A stretch of DNA of 64,000 bases from Ahniella affigens (GCF_003015185.1 NZ_CP027860.1:2418001-2482000), one strand, 5' to 3'; counted from the stretch's first letter, positions 18,695-28,968 are shown. Numbers and translations are program-made. Notes: a model not told the origin generated them from the letters alone.

Positions 18695-18973
18695 ATGTCG
18701 ACCATCCACATTACCCGTAAGCACAAGAAGAACCAAACCGACGCCAAAGCGGCCGTCAACCGAGTCGCCAAGGCCATCGCCCAGAAGTTCGATGTCCAGT
18801 ATGGCTGGGAGGGCGACACGTTGCATTTTGAGCGTAGTGGCGTCAACGGACAGATTGCCCTGGAGCGGGGCAAAGTCACCGTGCAGGCGAAGCTGGGTTT
18901 GCTGTTGTTTGCCATCAAGGGTCCCGTTGAGCAGGCGATTCACGAACACCTGGACCGGGAATTCGGCGATTAA
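18695..18973 (+). CDS. Polyhydroxyalkanoic acid system family protein
   Basis: 92 residues, full length for this small family. It has the typical MSTIHITRKHKK start, a central W-GDTLHFERSGVNGQIAL stretch and LGLLLFAIKGPVEQAIHEHLD. The family is found near PHA granule genes, and its action is not well defined. No other PHA gene is near. It is divergent from the cupredoxin gene with an 82-base spacer. Confidence 0.85.
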   Translation: MSTIHITRKHKKNQTDAKAAVNRVAKAIAQKFDVQYGWEGDTLHFERSGVNGQIALERGKVTVQAKLGLLLFAIKGPVEQAIHEHLDREFGD

Positions 18974-19293
18974 CTTGCGCCCATGACGCGCACCGATGCC
19001 AAGCCAAGGCTCGCCACAAGCTGCCCCAATTTCCCGGTGCCGCCCGCCCCTGTCTTTCGCCAGTACGGTCAAACGTGTTTGCCGCCTAAGCTCGGCGCGG
19101 GCGGTCCGTGCGTAAGCCTGCGGTCAGTTTCCAGGTCTGATGGCAGACAGCGCTCGGGCTGCAATTGCCGAAGTTGCGATGACGTGAAGAGGCGTCGCGC
19201 AATTGCGGCGATTCGTCCAAAGCACCCGCAAATGTGTGGCACCCGGGCACCACAAACGCCCATCCTCTGGGAACAACAACAGGTGGCAGGAAC
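18974..19293. other. Leader/spacer before mobA, no gene seen
   Basis: 320 bases without a convincing gene. A frame that could be read across it has no family likeness. A short imperfect dyad GTGG-CACCCGGGCA-CCAC lies near 19236-19253. The place is right for a molybdenum-cofactor riboswitch, but I cannot trace its structure, so none is called. Confidence 0.4.
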
Positions 19294-19863
19294 ATGACTA
19301 ACACGCAGGTAACAGGCTGTATTCTGGCCGGTGGGCGCGGCCTTCGAATGGGTGGCGCAGACAAGGGCCTGATCAGTTGGCAAGGCAAACCCTTGGCCCA
19401 GCACATGCTCGAACGGTTGGCCCCGCAAGTAGGCAAAACGATCATCGTTGCCAATCGCAACCTGGACCGCTACCAGGCGTTCGGGGTGCGCGTGGTCAGC
19501 GACCAACAGTCTGGCTATCTCGGTCCGATTGCCGGTCTGGCGACCGCCTTGGCGCTTTGCGAGACGCCGTATTTGGTGAGTGTGCCCTGCGACACACCAA
19601 ATTTCCCAACCGATTTGGTCAGCACATTGCTGGCCGGACTGGAATCTGACGAAGCCGACGTCGCGGTAACGTTCGATGGCGAGCAGCGGCAATTCCTGTT
19701 TGCGCTGTATCGACAAGAACTCGCCGATTCCGCCGAATCGGCACTCGCCGCGGGCGAGCGGGCCGTTTGGCGCTGGCACGAAAAGCTGAAACTGACTGAA
19801 GTCCCGTTCCCCAATACACAATCGGCGTTCGCCAACTTCAATTCGCAGAACGATGTGGGTTGA
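19294..19863 (+). CDS. mobA: Molybdenum cofactor guanylyltransferase
   Basis: 189 residues from ATG 19294. The nucleotide-binding signature CILAGGRGLRMGGADKGL is near the N-terminus, LGPIAGLATAL follows, and VPCDTPNFPTDLV holds the metal-binding Asp. MobA attaches GMP to molybdopterin-molybdate to make the guanine dinucleotide cofactor in the cytoplasm. The end overlaps the start of moeA by 11 bases, so translation of the two is probably coupled. Confidence 0.95.
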   Translation: MTNTQVTGCILAGGRGLRMGGADKGLISWQGKPLAQHMLERLAPQVGKTIIVANRNLDRYQAFGVRVVSDQQSGYLGPIAGLATALALCETPYLVSVPCDTPNFPTDLVSTLLAGLESDEADVAVTFDGEQRQFLFALYRQELADSAESALAAGERAVWRWHEKLKLTEVPFPNTQSAFANFNSQNDVG

Positions 19864-21091
19864 TCCGAACGCAGCGCCCCCGAAGCCCATTCCTTATGCG
19901 GAAGCCCGTACTCGCCTAGAGACGCTGGCAGCAGCGTTGCCGCGGCCCGTGGTATCGCGACCGGTCATCGAATGCCTGGGCAGAACGCTCGCCGAGTCGG
20001 TTGCGGCGCCTGCAGCCGTACCGGGCTTCCGTCATTCGGCGATGGACGGCTACGCCTTGCCCGCCACCGCCGCTCCGTTTCAAACGGGTCAAGTCTTCAA
20101 AATAGGTGGCGCGGCTACCGCAGGCCAGGCGACCCCCGTCGTAGCGGCTGACGCGGCGATGGCCGTGGCCACCGGAGGCATGGTTCCGGAAGCGTTTGGC
20201 GCGGTCGTACCCAAGGAACAAGTCCAGGTCACGGGCGATACGCTGGCGCTGTGCGCTGACATCGCCCAAGACGCCAATATCCGCGGCGCCGATGACGATT
20301 TTGCAGCCGGTGATCCGATCGCCACAGCGGGCGACAAGCTGGACGCCGTATTGCTCGCCACGCTGTGCACGGCCGGGGTCCAAACGATCAACGTATGGGA
20401 GCCGCCGCGTGTCGCCATTCTGGTGACAGGCGATGAAATCCAGCCCTTTGGATCAGTGTTGAAGCCCGGTCACCGCATCGACAGCAATGGGCCGTTGTTA
20501 GCCAGCTGGGCGGCCGCATCGGGCTTCACGTTCACTATTGCCGGACCAAGTCGGGACGACCCGGAGCAGCTGCGGGCCCAACTAAGCGCGCTCGCAATGT
20601 CCCATGAACTTTTGATCGTGACCGGCGGCGCATCGGTCGGTCCAGCCGATTTCACACCCAGGCTCTTTGGCGAATTGGGCCAGATCGCGTTTTGGCGCGT
20701 CGCGGTACGTCCTGGCATGCCAGTCGTCGCCGCCCGGATTGGCGACTCCCTGGCACTCGGACTACCAGGCAATCCGGTTGCGGTGGTTGCTGGTTTGTTT
20801 GCGTTTGTCGGGCCGATCATTCGGACCTGGTTCGGGATGCGCGATCCGGAACCAAGCCCGGCCCGACTGGACCGGGCGATTGGCAAATCGCATGCCCGCC
20901 TGGAGTGGCGACGGGGCTACTGGTATGTGGATGCAACGGGCCAGGCCCGCGTCCGGCCCATCGACAAAGTCTCGTCCGGCGCGATGCAGAGCGTGGCCCA
21001 AGCGAACGTCCTGATCGAATTGCGGGCCGAGCAGGAGCACTGGGATTCGGACGCACTTGTCCCCACTCATCGGATTCGAATGGAAATCTGA
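19853..21091 (+). CDS. moeA: Molybdopterin molybdenumtransferase
   Basis: 412 residues, the normal length. It shows the MoeA hallmarks: SAMDGYALP near the N-terminus, AVATGGMVPEAFGAVVPKE, the MoCF-binding stretch ILVTGDEI...DSNGPLL, VTGGASVGPADFT and LPGNPVAVV. It inserts molybdate into adenylylated molybdopterin. It is the second gene in the mobA-moeA-moeB operon. Confidence 0.96.
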   Translation: MWVDPNAAPPKPIPYAEARTRLETLAAALPRPVVSRPVIECLGRTLAESVAAPAAVPGFRHSAMDGYALPATAAPFQTGQVFKIGGAATAGQATPVVAADAAMAVATGGMVPEAFGAVVPKEQVQVTGDTLALCADIAQDANIRGADDDFAAGDPIATAGDKLDAVLLATLCTAGVQTINVWEPPRVAILVTGDEIQPFGSVLKPGHRIDSNGPLLASWAAASGFTFTIAGPSRDDPEQLRAQLSALAMSHELLIVTGGASVGPADFTPRLFGELGQIAFWRVAVRPGMPVVAARIGDSLALGLPGNPVAVVAGLFAFVGPIIRTWFGMRDPEPSPARLDRAIGKSHARLEWRRGYWYVDATGQARVRPIDKVSSGAMQSVAQANVLIELRAEQEHWDSDALVPTHRIRMEI

Positions 21092-21146
21092 TTGCAGTAT
21101 TGACCTGACTCAAGGCGACACACGGCTTCATGGCTATCATGTGTAC

Positions 21147-22265
21147 ATGACAGCACTTGACACCGACACCGACGCCGATCGCCCGAGTCGCATCAGCATC
21201 ACCGAACTCCGGGCCGATCCGGCTCGGTGGCATTTGATCGATATCCGTGAGGCCGCCGAGTGCCAAACCGGCCTGATTGCCGGTAGCGTCGAAGCGCCCC
21301 TGAGTCTTGGCCCTGACGCGGTCTTGGCGGCGGCGGATCACAGCGGTCGAATTGCCAATCTTCTCGTCTGCGCGAGTGGTCGCCGCTGCGAACGTTTGCT
21401 CGCGCAACCCGCATTTTCCGGATTCGCCATACTCGAAGGTGGCGTTCAAGCCTGGACCGCCGCCGGACTGCCATTGACCTCACCAGCGGCGCGGTGCGCC
21501 ATTCCTGCCAGCGACGAGCGCTATCTCCGCCATCACCTGCTGCCCCAGGTCGGGCGCGCCGGTCAGGAGCGCCTGCGCCAGTCCAAAGTCACCGTGATTG
21601 GCGCTGGGGGACTGGGCTCACCGACGTCGCTGTATCTGGCCGCAGCGGGTGTGGGTCATTTACGCCTGATCGATTTCGATCGCGTTGATCGCAGCAACCT
21701 GCAGCGGCAGGTGCTGCACACCGATGCCCGCGTCGGCATGGCCAAAGTCGAATCCGCCAAGCACACACTGACGGCGCTGAACCCGGACATCACCGTCGAA
21801 GCCATTGACGCCCGTCTGAACGCTGACAACGCGGCAGCGCTTCTGGCAGGTGCTGACCTGATCATTGATGGCGCCGACAACTTTCCGACCCGTTATCTGC
21901 TGAATGACACCGCGCTGAGTCTGGGCATTCCCTGGGTCTATGGCGCTGTGCAGGCGTTTGCGGGTCAGGTCGCCGTGTTTACGCCGCATCGCGATGACCA
22001 GGCACCTTGCTACCGCTGCCTGTTTCCCGAGGCGCCAGGCCCCGGCGAAGCGCCGAATTGCGCCGAGGCCGGCGTGCTTGGCGCCCTGCCCGGCTTGATT
22101 GGCAGCCTGCAGGCCACCGAAGCGCTGAAACATCTGATCGGCATCGAGCCCGTGCTCTACGGCACCTTGCTGACGGTCGATGCACTGAGCATGCAATTCC
22201 ACAAGATCCGGCTGACCAAAGATCCGGACTGTGACCATAAAAAAATCAAATCGAGCAAACCATGA
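21147..22265 (+). CDS. moeB: MoeB-type adenylyltransferase with N-terminal rhodanese
   Basis: 372 residues from ATG 21147. Residues ~15-110 are a rhodanese domain with active-site loop CASGRR (C75). Residues ~125-365 are a ThiF/MoeB domain with GAGGLGSP at 152-159, DFDRVDRSNLQRQ, and DGADNFPTRYLLND. It should adenylylate the C-terminus of MoaD and perhaps pass sulfur to it. Of the usual two CXXC zinc pairs, the first is present (CYRC), but the second position reads PDCDH, with one Cys and a His. The rhodanese is N-terminal rather than C-terminal as in MOCS3-like proteins. Confidence 0.9.
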   Translation: MTALDTDTDADRPSRISITELRADPARWHLIDIREAAECQTGLIAGSVEAPLSLGPDAVLAAADHSGRIANLLVCASGRRCERLLAQPAFSGFAILEGGVQAWTAAGLPLTSPAARCAIPASDERYLRHHLLPQVGRAGQERLRQSKVTVIGAGGLGSPTSLYLAAAGVGHLRLIDFDRVDRSNLQRQVLHTDARVGMAKVESAKHTLTALNPDITVEAIDARLNADNAAALLAGADLIIDGADNFPTRYLLNDTALSLGIPWVYGAVQAFAGQVAVFTPHRDDQAPCYRCLFPEAPGPGEAPNCAEAGVLGALPGLIGSLQATEALKHLIGIEPVLYGTLLTVDALSMQFHKIRLTKDPDCDHKKIKSSKP

Positions 22266-23539
22266 GCCTGGACCAATTCCTGCAAGAGGCCGACCGCGCC
22301 GCCCGCCAAGGGCAGTTTGCAGTGGCTGCGCGCCACTACGAGTCGGTGCTGAAAATCGCACCACAGCATAGCCATGCTCACAATTTCTTCGGCCAGGTGG
22401 CGTTTCAAAGGCAAGCGCTCGACGAGGCAAGACAGCATTTCGAACGGGCCAGTAAAGGCCAACCGGCGTTTGCACTGGCCCATGCCAATCTCGGGCGCGT
22501 GTTGAAGCAGCAAGGTTTCTGGCGCGATGCACTCAAGTCGTTGGACGCCGCGATCAAGCTCGAACCGAATGCTTATGCCGTGCATTTTGAGCGCGCCGAA
22601 ATCTATGAGTTCCTGGGCGAGCCCCGAAACGCGGCGCTGAGTTACAACCAGGCACTGATGACCATGCCGGATTCGCTGAACCGGCTATCGGAAATGCAGC
22701 CAAGATTGCAGCACGCGCGCAACATGGTTATGGCTGACCGGCGCGAGCTCGCCGCGTTCATGCTGGCCCGGGTCAACCCCCTCAAGGCCGGGCATTCGGC
22801 CCGTAGTACGCGGCGGATGGACGAAACGTTGGCGATCACCCTGGGCCAGACGCGTTATTATCCGAGCCGCCCGCTGATGTTCCACATCACACGCCTGCCC
22901 TCCATCCCGTTCTTCGATCGCGAGGATTTCGATTGGGCACCGGCGCTGGAAGCCGCAACGCCGTTGGTTCTGGCCGAACTTCACACCCTGTTGAATCACG
23001 ATGCCAGCGGGTTTGAACCATACGTACAGACGGGCGAGGCAGAATCACCGGGTCAGTTCGCGGCGTTGGATCGAAACCTGGATTGGGGAGCGTACTTCCT
23101 TTGGAAGCACGGCAAGAAGATCGAGGCCCATTGCGAACGCTGTCCGAACACCATTGCCGCATTGGAACAGGTGCCGCAGATCAGCATTCGCGATCGCGCG
23201 CCAGCAGTGATGTTCTCGGCACTGAAACCAAAGACCCATATCCCGCCGCACAACGGCGCAACCAATGCGCGACTCACGTGCCACCTGCCGCTGATCATCC
23301 CGCCGGGTTGCGAGTTTCGCGTGGGGGCCGAAGTCCGCGAGTGGCGACTCGGTGAGTTGTTCATGTTCGACGACACCATCGAACACGAAGCCTTCAACCG
23401 CGGCGATCAACTTCGCGTCGTCTTGATTTTCGACGTGTGGCATCCCCACCTGACCCAACTGGAGCGTGAGATCGTGCAGGCAACCCAGGTGGCGATGATG
23501 GATCACTATGGCACCGATGCGCCGCTTGGCGAGTTGTAG
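22262..23539 (+). CDS. TPR protein with aspartyl/asparaginyl beta-hydroxylase domain
   Basis: 425 residues; the ATG overlaps the moeB stop (ATGA). The N-terminal ~150 residues are about four tetratricopeptide repeats. From about 210 on it is an aspartyl/asparaginyl beta-hydroxylase domain: HIPPHNGATNARLTCHLPLIIP contains the iron-binding His and 2-oxoglutarate site region, and MFDDTIEHEAFNRGDQLRVVLIFDVWHP contains the second His and the Arg. It is expected to be a 2-oxoglutarate/Fe(II) oxygenase acting on a protein or peptide. Its link to molybdenum cofactor synthesis is only by operon position. Confidence 0.9.
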   Translation: MSLDQFLQEADRAARQGQFAVAARHYESVLKIAPQHSHAHNFFGQVAFQRQALDEARQHFERASKGQPAFALAHANLGRVLKQQGFWRDALKSLDAAIKLEPNAYAVHFERAEIYEFLGEPRNAALSYNQALMTMPDSLNRLSEMQPRLQHARNMVMADRRELAAFMLARVNPLKAGHSARSTRRMDETLAITLGQTRYYPSRPLMFHITRLPSIPFFDREDFDWAPALEAATPLVLAELHTLLNHDASGFEPYVQTGEAESPGQFAALDRNLDWGAYFLWKHGKKIEAHCERCPNTIAALEQVPQISIRDRAPAVMFSALKPKTHIPPHNGATNARLTCHLPLIIPPGCEFRVGAEVREWRLGELFMFDDTIEHEAFNRGDQLRVVLIFDVWHPHLTQLEREIVQATQVAMMDHYGTDAPLGEL

Positions 23540-23594
23540 CCATCCAAGGATGAATTACCTTGTGCTGTGGCGTCCGCCTGGGATGCTCGGGACC

Positions 23595-23632
23595 CGTCAT
23601 ACCCGCTCCGGATTCAGTCCGGGGTGAGTTTC
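23595..23632. repeat. CCGGA-TTCAG-TCCGG palindromic repeat
   Basis: A short hairpin repeat of the same type as the one at 29432-29460 (TCACCCCGGATCAAGTCCGG). These TCACCCCGGA-like units are common intergenic repeats in this bacterial order. Confidence 0.55.
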
Positions 23633-23642
23633 AACCTAGGGA

Positions 23643-23785
23643 GCATCTGAACAAGTTCAGATGCGATGCGGGCCATGGATGGCCCGTCCAGAATCGGGCA
23701 CGCAAGTGCTTGATTCTGGAGCAACGAGACCGGACACGTGCCGGACTCGTTGCGGGTCTGAAAGTCCAGGATGGACTTAATCACA
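23643..23785 (+). repeat. Five-hairpin repeat, copy C
   Basis: Same layout as copy A. The first stem is GCATCTGAAC/GTTCAGATGC, a C-G to A-T compensatory change. The fourth stem is GCAACGAG.CCGG/CCGG.CTCGTTGC, with two compensatory pairs against copy A and one mismatch. The loops GCAA (third hairpin) and ACACGTG (fourth) are close to those of A. The 3' arm of the last hairpin is decayed. No gene is seen in 23540-23962. Confidence 0.85.
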
Positions 23786-23962
23786 CCCGCCCTAGCAAAT
23801 GGCTGACCGTTGGCACCGTGAGTCCCAAAACGCGTCGGACGCATTCGAGTTGCGTTTTTGCAACCATCGTCAAATTTCCACCAACCCCATGGGCAGGCAA
23901 ACGACGAGCCAGTAAGCTTCCGTCACGCATGTCGCGTACTGTTTACTTGTGGAGACTCCCTG

Positions 23963-24277
23963 ATGTTACGCAAACTCGGCCTAGCCGTGCTGTTCCTGAT
24001 TGCTGCCCCCGTTCATGCTGAATACTCCTTCGAAGTACTGAACAGTACCGACGAAGACATCGTCTCGCTGGAAGCGTCAGAAGACGGTCGCAACTGGGGC
24101 GAATTCGACATTGGCTACGGTATCGAATCGGGCGACAGCCGCACCATGGTGTGGTCGCGGAGCACCGACAATTCTGGCTGCGAGTGGTACTTCCGGGCCA
24201 CATTCAGCGATGACACGACGTCGCGTCCACAGCTGTTTGACTTTTGTGAAGACGACTTAGTTCTGGAATTCGAATAA
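23963..24277 (+). CDS. Small secreted protein, function unknown
   Basis: 104 residues from ATG 23963, with GGAG nine bases upstream. A clear signal peptide (LGLAVLFLIAAPVHA, cleavage near residue 19) is followed by an ~85-residue acidic beta-rich domain with two Cys (in SGCEWYF and FDFCEDD) that could form a disulfide. It ends DDLVLEFE. I recognise no family. It is a single gene between the five-hairpin repeat and the PilZ-like gene. Confidence 0.7.
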   Translation: MLRKLGLAVLFLIAAPVHAEYSFEVLNSTDEDIVSLEASEDGRNWGEFDIGYGIESGDSRTMVWSRSTDNSGCEWYFRATFSDDTTSRPQLFDFCEDDLVLEFE

Positions 24278-24464
24278 CGCGAGCTGCCCCGGGACTCGCC
24301 CTGGCCCCCAGAATCGGGGATCGATTGGCGGGAATCCGGGAGGTTCTGCCAAACACGCCCGTATCCCAAGGCTTGCGTCCGGCGATACACTACGCACCTG
24401 GGCCCCAGCACGCACCGGTTACAACTGCCGCGCTGGGGTCTGGATCGACGATCCGGGAGCGTGG

Positions 24465-26150
24465 ATGAACCCAATTTATCGAAAGCTCAATGAGCGTTTC
24501 CCCGAGCGGGGCGCGCCGACGAAGCAGTCATTCCAGACTGAAGCCCGAGCGTTGAGCCAATGGATCGCGCAATTGCCGCTCGGCAACGCGATGGCCGCTG
24601 CCCGACCGCTGCTGGCGGCGGTCAATGAAATCAACACGCTGAAGATCGATGGCTATCAACGCCTGACGGCGCTCGAGATGTTGCGCGGCCCGATCCAGCA
24701 AATGATCACTCAAGCCGACCGGCAGGTGGTTGGCTCCAGTTTCCCGCTACCAAGTGCCAAGTATCAGCTTGGGCTGCAATCGCGCGATTTTCACGCTGCG
24801 CTGGCGCTTGGCTACACGATGGCCGCATACGAAATCTGCGGCCCTGAGGGCAAAGTCCCGTTCCTGAAAGGCAAACCCGTAGCCATGGCGTTGGGCCGTG
24901 CGATTTCGCATTGGAGCGAGCAATTGTTGCGAGGTTATCTTCTGTACGCCTCGCCGCAATCGGGCGTCTGGAAGTCGATGCATGACCTGATTCGGTTTGC
25001 CCAACTCGTGCAATTGGGCGACAAGGAGTACGACGATCCCTTGCTCGGCAAGGCCACCGTCAGCCCAGAGCTCTGCTACAAGCAGGCGCTGCTGTTTGCG
25101 ATCAGCAACCCGTATCGGCTCAGCCAGCGCGACATGCTCGATGCGTTTGACGCTTGTCGCGTCTGGGCCCAACAAGCGGTGCTGCGACCCGGTGGTGGTG
25201 GCGAGTTCGCGCTGCCACTGGAAGAAGACCGCGGTCCTGGCTATTTGCCGGAAGAGCGCCAGGCCGGTGCGGGCGCGTTGTTGTCCTTTGGTACCGAAGG
25301 CGCCGTCGCTTACCTGGAGCGGGAATTGAGCATGGCGGCGTCGGCGGGCACACCGGTGTCGTTCAAACTCCGCAACGGTAATCCAATCACGCTCGGCCAA
25401 GACTTGATTCGCCGCGCCATGTATTGCTGGAAGCCGGTATTCGACCGCATGCATCAGCGTCTGGCCGCCGGTCACGAGTTGGACACCTTGATTGGCCTGA
25501 CAGCCCTGCACTATCACTTGGCCAACAAAACCGATTTCGAGAGCTTTGTGCGGGACATACGCGGCCCGGGCATCTCGATGAGCGAGCGTGATCGCTCGAC
25601 CACCTGGACCAATTCGACCGCCTCGCTCGACTCCTCCAAACCGGTTGCCACGCGCGCCCGGGTGCTCGATCAGGGGCTCGGTGGTTATCGCCTGGAATGG
25701 AGTTCGGTCTCGGGCGCCAAAGCCCGGATTGGCGAGCTGATTGGACTATCGATTCTCGGCGAGAACGACGAGGACGAAGATCGCGATTGGATGGTCGGCT
25801 CGATTCGCTGGATTCGGTTCGATGCCGATGGCCGCGTTGAGGCAGGTATCGAACTGCTCGCCCGTGAGGCCGTACCGGCAGCCGTCCGCCCAGCCGACCA
25901 GAACGGCGTGTTCAAAACCCCGATGCGCGCGATCGAGCTCGCACCCATGCGCCGCGACGATGCCGCAGTGACAATTGTCGCGCCGAGCATTGGCGATAAG
26001 GCCTACTCGCGCATCGAATTCTCCAAACCCGCCGTGTTGTTCAGCGAACATCACGGCAAAACGCGCGTGCAGACCGACGTGGAAGTGCTGGAAAACACCG
26101 GCGCTTACTTGCGTCTGGCACCCAAGGACGCCCCGAGCCACACCGCATGA
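24465..26150 (+). CDS. PilZ-like domain protein upstream of ispG
   Basis: 561 residues. Most of the protein (1-390) is alpha-helical without a motif I can name ([20 protein letters not shown] near 52-71). The C-terminal part, about 405-490, looks like a PilZ fold: [22 protein letters not shown], then [35 protein letters not shown] role as cyclic di-GMP receptor is inferred, and the canonical RxxxR motif is not obvious. Its TGA overlaps the ATG of ispG, so the two are coupled. Confidence 0.6.
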   Translation: MNPIYRKLNERFPERGAPTKQSFQTEARALSQWIAQLPLGNAMAAARPLLAAVNEINTLKIDGYQRLTALEMLRGPIQQMITQADRQVVGSSFPLPSAKYQLGLQSRDFHAALALGYTMAAYEICGPEGKVPFLKGKPVAMALGRAISHWSEQLLRGYLLYASPQSGVWKSMHDLIRFAQLVQLGDKEYDDPLLGKATVSPELCYKQALLFAISNPYRLSQRDMLDAFDACRVWAQQAVLRPGGGGEFALPLEEDRGPGYLPEERQAGAGALLSFGTEGAVAYLERELSMAASAGTPVSFKLRNGNPITLGQDLIRRAMYCWKPVFDRMHQRLAAGHELDTLIGLTALHYHLANKTDFESFVRDIRGPGISMSERDRSTTWTNSTASLDSSKPVATRARVLDQGLGGYRLEWSSVSGAKARIGELIGLSILGENDEDEDRDWMVGSIRWIRFDADGRVEAGIELLAREAVPAAVRPADQNGVFKTPMRAIELAPMRRDDAAVTIVAPSIGDKAYSRIEFSKPAVLFSEHHGKTRVQTDVEVLENTGAYLRLAPKDAPSHTA

Positions 26151-27394
26151 CTGATCCCACCCGTTTTGACGCCGCGCCGGGCCGGCGCCGGGCCAGCGTG
26201 CCTGTGCGCGTTGGCAATACTTGGATTGGCGGATCGCATCCCGTCCACGTGCAGTCGATGACCAATACCGACACGGCCGATGTCGACGCCACCGCCAAGC
26301 AGATTGGGGAACTCTGGCGTGCCGGGTCGGAAGCGGTCCGGGTCACCGTCAACAATCCCGAATCAGCGGCGGCCGTGCCGCGTATTCGCGACAAGCTAGC
26401 CATGAAGGGCATCGACGTACCGATCATTGGTGACTTCCACTACAACGGCCATCAACTCCTGACCAACGAGCCGGCGTGCGCTGAGGCATTGGGCAAATAT
26501 CGGATCAATCCCGGCAATGTGGGCTTTGGGCGCAAGCGCGATGGTCAGTTTGCCGCGATCATCGACATGGCGTTGCGCTACGACAAACCGGTTCGTATTG
26601 GCGTCAACTGGGGCAGTCTCGATCAGGCCATCCTGGCGCAGATGATGGACGACAATCATGCGCGTGCCGAACCTTGGGACGCCAGCGAGGTCATGCGCGA
26701 GGCGGTGATCCGCTCGGCGCTCGACTCCGCTGCGTATGCCGAAACCCTGGGTCTTGGCCGTGACCACATCATCCTCTCGTGCAAAGTCAGTGGCGTGCAG
26801 GACTTGATCGCGGTGTATCGAAGCCTCGCGGCACGCTGCGACTATGCGCTGCATCTGGGCTTGACCGAAGCCGGCATGGGCTCGAAGGGCATTGTCGCCT
26901 CGACCGCAGCATTGTCGATCCTGCTGCAGGAGGGCATCGGCGACACCATTCGCATTTCGTTGACCCCAGAGCCCGGCGAGTCCCGCACCCGCGAGGTGAT
27001 CGTCGCGCAGGAACTCCTCCAAACGATGGGCCTCCGCGCGTTCACGCCGCTCGTCACCGCTTGCCCAGGCTGCGGTCGTACCACGAGTACGTTCTTCCAA
27101 GAACTGGCCAAGAAGGTACAAGACCATGTGCGCGAGCGGATGCCGGAATGGCGGCTCAAGCACCCCGGTGTCGAGAGCTTGTCGCTGGCCGTGATGGGGT
27201 GCATCGTCAACGGCCCCGGCGAATCCAAGCACGCCAATATCGGCATCTCGTTGCCAGGTACGGGCGAGGCGCCCACTGCGCCCGTGTTTGAAGACGGCCA
27301 GAAAACAGTGACCCTGCGCGGCGAACGAATCGGCGAGGAATTCGTCGAGATCATCGAGCGCTACGTCGAACGAACCTACCGGCCGCGCGCCTGA
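26147..27394 (+). CDS. ispG: 4-hydroxy-3-methylbut-2-enyl diphosphate synthase
   Basis: 415 residues. Conserved stretches include [19 protein letters not shown] near the start, the iron-sulfur cysteines in [15 protein letters not shown] and [11 protein letters not shown], and [11 protein letters not shown]. It carries out the penultimate step of the MEP isoprenoid pathway with a [4Fe-4S] cluster. The start ATG overlaps the preceding stop (ATGA). Confidence 0.98.
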   Translation: MTDPTRFDAAPGRRRASVPVRVGNTWIGGSHPVHVQSMTNTDTADVDATAKQIGELWRAGSEAVRVTVNNPESAAAVPRIRDKLAMKGIDVPIIGDFHYNGHQLLTNEPACAEALGKYRINPGNVGFGRKRDGQFAAIIDMALRYDKPVRIGVNWGSLDQAILAQMMDDNHARAEPWDASEVMREAVIRSALDSAAYAETLGLGRDHIILSCKVSGVQDLIAVYRSLAARCDYALHLGLTEAGMGSKGIVASTAALSILLQEGIGDTIRISLTPEPGESRTREVIVAQELLQTMGLRAFTPLVTACPGCGRTTSTFFQELAKKVQDHVRERMPEWRLKHPGVESLSLAVMGCIVNGPGESKHANIGISLPGTGEAPTAPVFEDGQKTVTLRGERIGEEFVEIIERYVERTYRPRA

Positions 27395-27544
27395 GTTTGT
27401 CGCCGCGGCGTTCGTCGCGATGCTCATTCACGCACTCACCCGGGCGAATTTCGCGCTTGGAGCGGCTTGTGACGGCCCGGATCAACCCCACACTCACACG
27501 AATCGCCCTATGATTCCGGGCAAGCCTATACCTTGAGGACGTTC

Positions 27545-28729
27545 ATGAGCTCAGTCGCTTCCGCTTTCGCCCCCCTCGCCCGCCTCGACAAAGCCCTTGG
27601 TGCCTTGCGCGATCTCGGGTTGATCAAATCGCAGCCGGAAGAAGCACCGGTGGTCGCGCTGATCAACAAGATCAGTCACCTGGATCAGGACAAGTCGCTG
27701 GCAATCGCCCGCACCTTGTCGCAGGCCACACTGTTCAACGAAGTGGTCCGCGAGCAGATCACTGAGATGGGCATTGGCGAGCGCTACAAGGCCATCACGA
27801 CGGCGTTCGACAGCATTCGCGACGACGCCAAGGCGATGGTCCTGCAAGTGGAAGACGGCAAGATCGACACCATGGAGCGCCTGTCCAACATCTGGATGAA
27901 GATCACGCGCGGCGATATTCCGAGCCGCTTTGAGCGCATCAAGGACACGTATCTCGAAGTCGCCAAGGAATCGAAGGATCAAATCACGCGCGAGCAGACC
28001 ATTCTCGATGCATACCGCGATTTCCGCGGCGCGCTGAAAGAATCGCAAGTGCTCGGCTTGCAACTGCTGAAAAAGGCTGAGGAGATTCTCAGTCAAGCGC
28101 GCCTGGAACTGCAATCTGCGGCAGACGCGGTCAAAGCTCAGGAATTGAACGAAGATCGCGAGTTGGTGGCCCGCTTAGAGCTCGCGCGCGACGACAAGCT
28201 GCGCCAGCTGCAAGACGAGGACAAGCGCTATCAAATCGCGAAAGACCTCGCCGAGAACCTGTCGATCTCTTACAACACGACCGAAGTGATCATGGCTCGC
28301 CTGATGCAGATCACCAACGCAAAGGAACGTGTGTATTCGCAGGCCGTGACGTTCTTCGGTACGAACGAAACCGTGTTCACGGCGCTGTCTGCCTCGTTCA
28401 CGGGCATGCATGGTCTGAACGAATCGACGCAGACACTCGAAGCGATGAAGGCCGGCATGAACAAGAGCCTCGAAACGCTCGGCGAAGTCGGCACCAAGGT
28501 GCTGGAAGAGGCCACCCGCGCGGGTTATGGCCCGACGCTCAAAGCCGACTCCGTCAAGAAGCTCGTTGATGCCGTCGTCAACTTCCAAGAGAAGTCGGTC
28601 ACGATCATCGACGAAATGCGCCAGCTCTCGTCGACGAACGAGCGCGAGATCCAGGCCGCGGTCGAAGACGGCAAGCGCCGCTTGGTCGCCCTGTCGCAAA
28701 CCGCGAACGCCCTGCCCGGCCCGAAGTAA
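27545..28729 (+). CDS. Coiled-coil protein, function unknown
   Basis: 394 residues from ATG 27545 (GAGGA upstream). Nearly all alpha-helical, with long heptad-like stretches at about 150-250 (LKKAEEILSQARLELQSAADAVKAQE...) and 300-390. No signal peptide and no transmembrane helix, so it is cytoplasmic. Regions rich in Lys and Glu alternate with Ala/Leu. I do not recognise the family; a structural or filament-like role is a guess. It has its own spacer after ispG. Confidence 0.65.
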   Translation: MSSVASAFAPLARLDKALGALRDLGLIKSQPEEAPVVALINKISHLDQDKSLAIARTLSQATLFNEVVREQITEMGIGERYKAITTAFDSIRDDAKAMVLQVEDGKIDTMERLSNIWMKITRGDIPSRFERIKDTYLEVAKESKDQITREQTILDAYRDFRGALKESQVLGLQLLKKAEEILSQARLELQSAADAVKAQELNEDRELVARLELARDDKLRQLQDEDKRYQIAKDLAENLSISYNTTEVIMARLMQITNAKERVYSQAVTFFGTNETVFTALSASFTGMHGLNESTQTLEAMKAGMNKSLETLGEVGTKVLEEATRAGYGPTLKADSVKKLVDAVVNFQEKSVTIIDEMRQLSSTNEREIQAAVEDGKRRLVALSQTANALPGPK

Positions 28730-28839
28730 TTGCCGAAAACCTGGGTCTGATCTGGCCGTTTTGCGAGGGTCTCGAAGCAGTCCATACCGGACTTTCTGAG
28801 GCCTCTTAGAATTTTCAGACCCAATTTTCAAAAAGGGGC

Positions 28840-28868
28840 TTGACGCCCCACAGCCAGATCAGCATAAT
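28840..28868 (+). promoter_or_regulatory. Sigma-70 promoter of tRNA-Asn
   Basis: TTGACG (28840-28845), a 17-base spacer and CATAAT (28863-28868). Transcription would start near 28875, a few bases before the tRNA. Confidence 0.75.
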
Positions 28869-28881
28869 TTCGGGCTCACCT

Positions 28882-28957
28882 TCCCCGATAGCTCAGTCGG
28901 TAGAGCAACGGACTGTTAATCCGTGTGTCACTGGTTCGAATCCAGTTCGGGGAGCCA
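28882..28957 (+). tRNA. tRNA-Asn (GUU)
   Basis: 76 bases including an encoded CCA. The acceptor arms TCCCCGA (28882-28888) and TCGGGGA (28947-28953) pair fully; the D-loop has AGCTCAGTCGGTAGAGC; the anticodon loop CTGTTAATC carries GTT; the T arm has GGTTCGAATCC. A terminator follows. Confidence 0.98.
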
Positions 28958-28968
28958 AATTCCAAAAG

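Noticed and set aside
18613-18918. 102-residue extension of the cupredoxin frame
   Set aside because: It is antisense to the PHA-system gene and would hide the signal peptide that begins at 18612.
18974-19293. Molybdenum-cofactor riboswitch before mobA
   Set aside because: The position is suggestive, but I could not trace the conserved stems. A covariance-model search would decide.
28882-28957. tRNA-Asn as an integration site of the accessory region
   Set aside because: No integrase gene and no repeated 3' tRNA end were found in the window.
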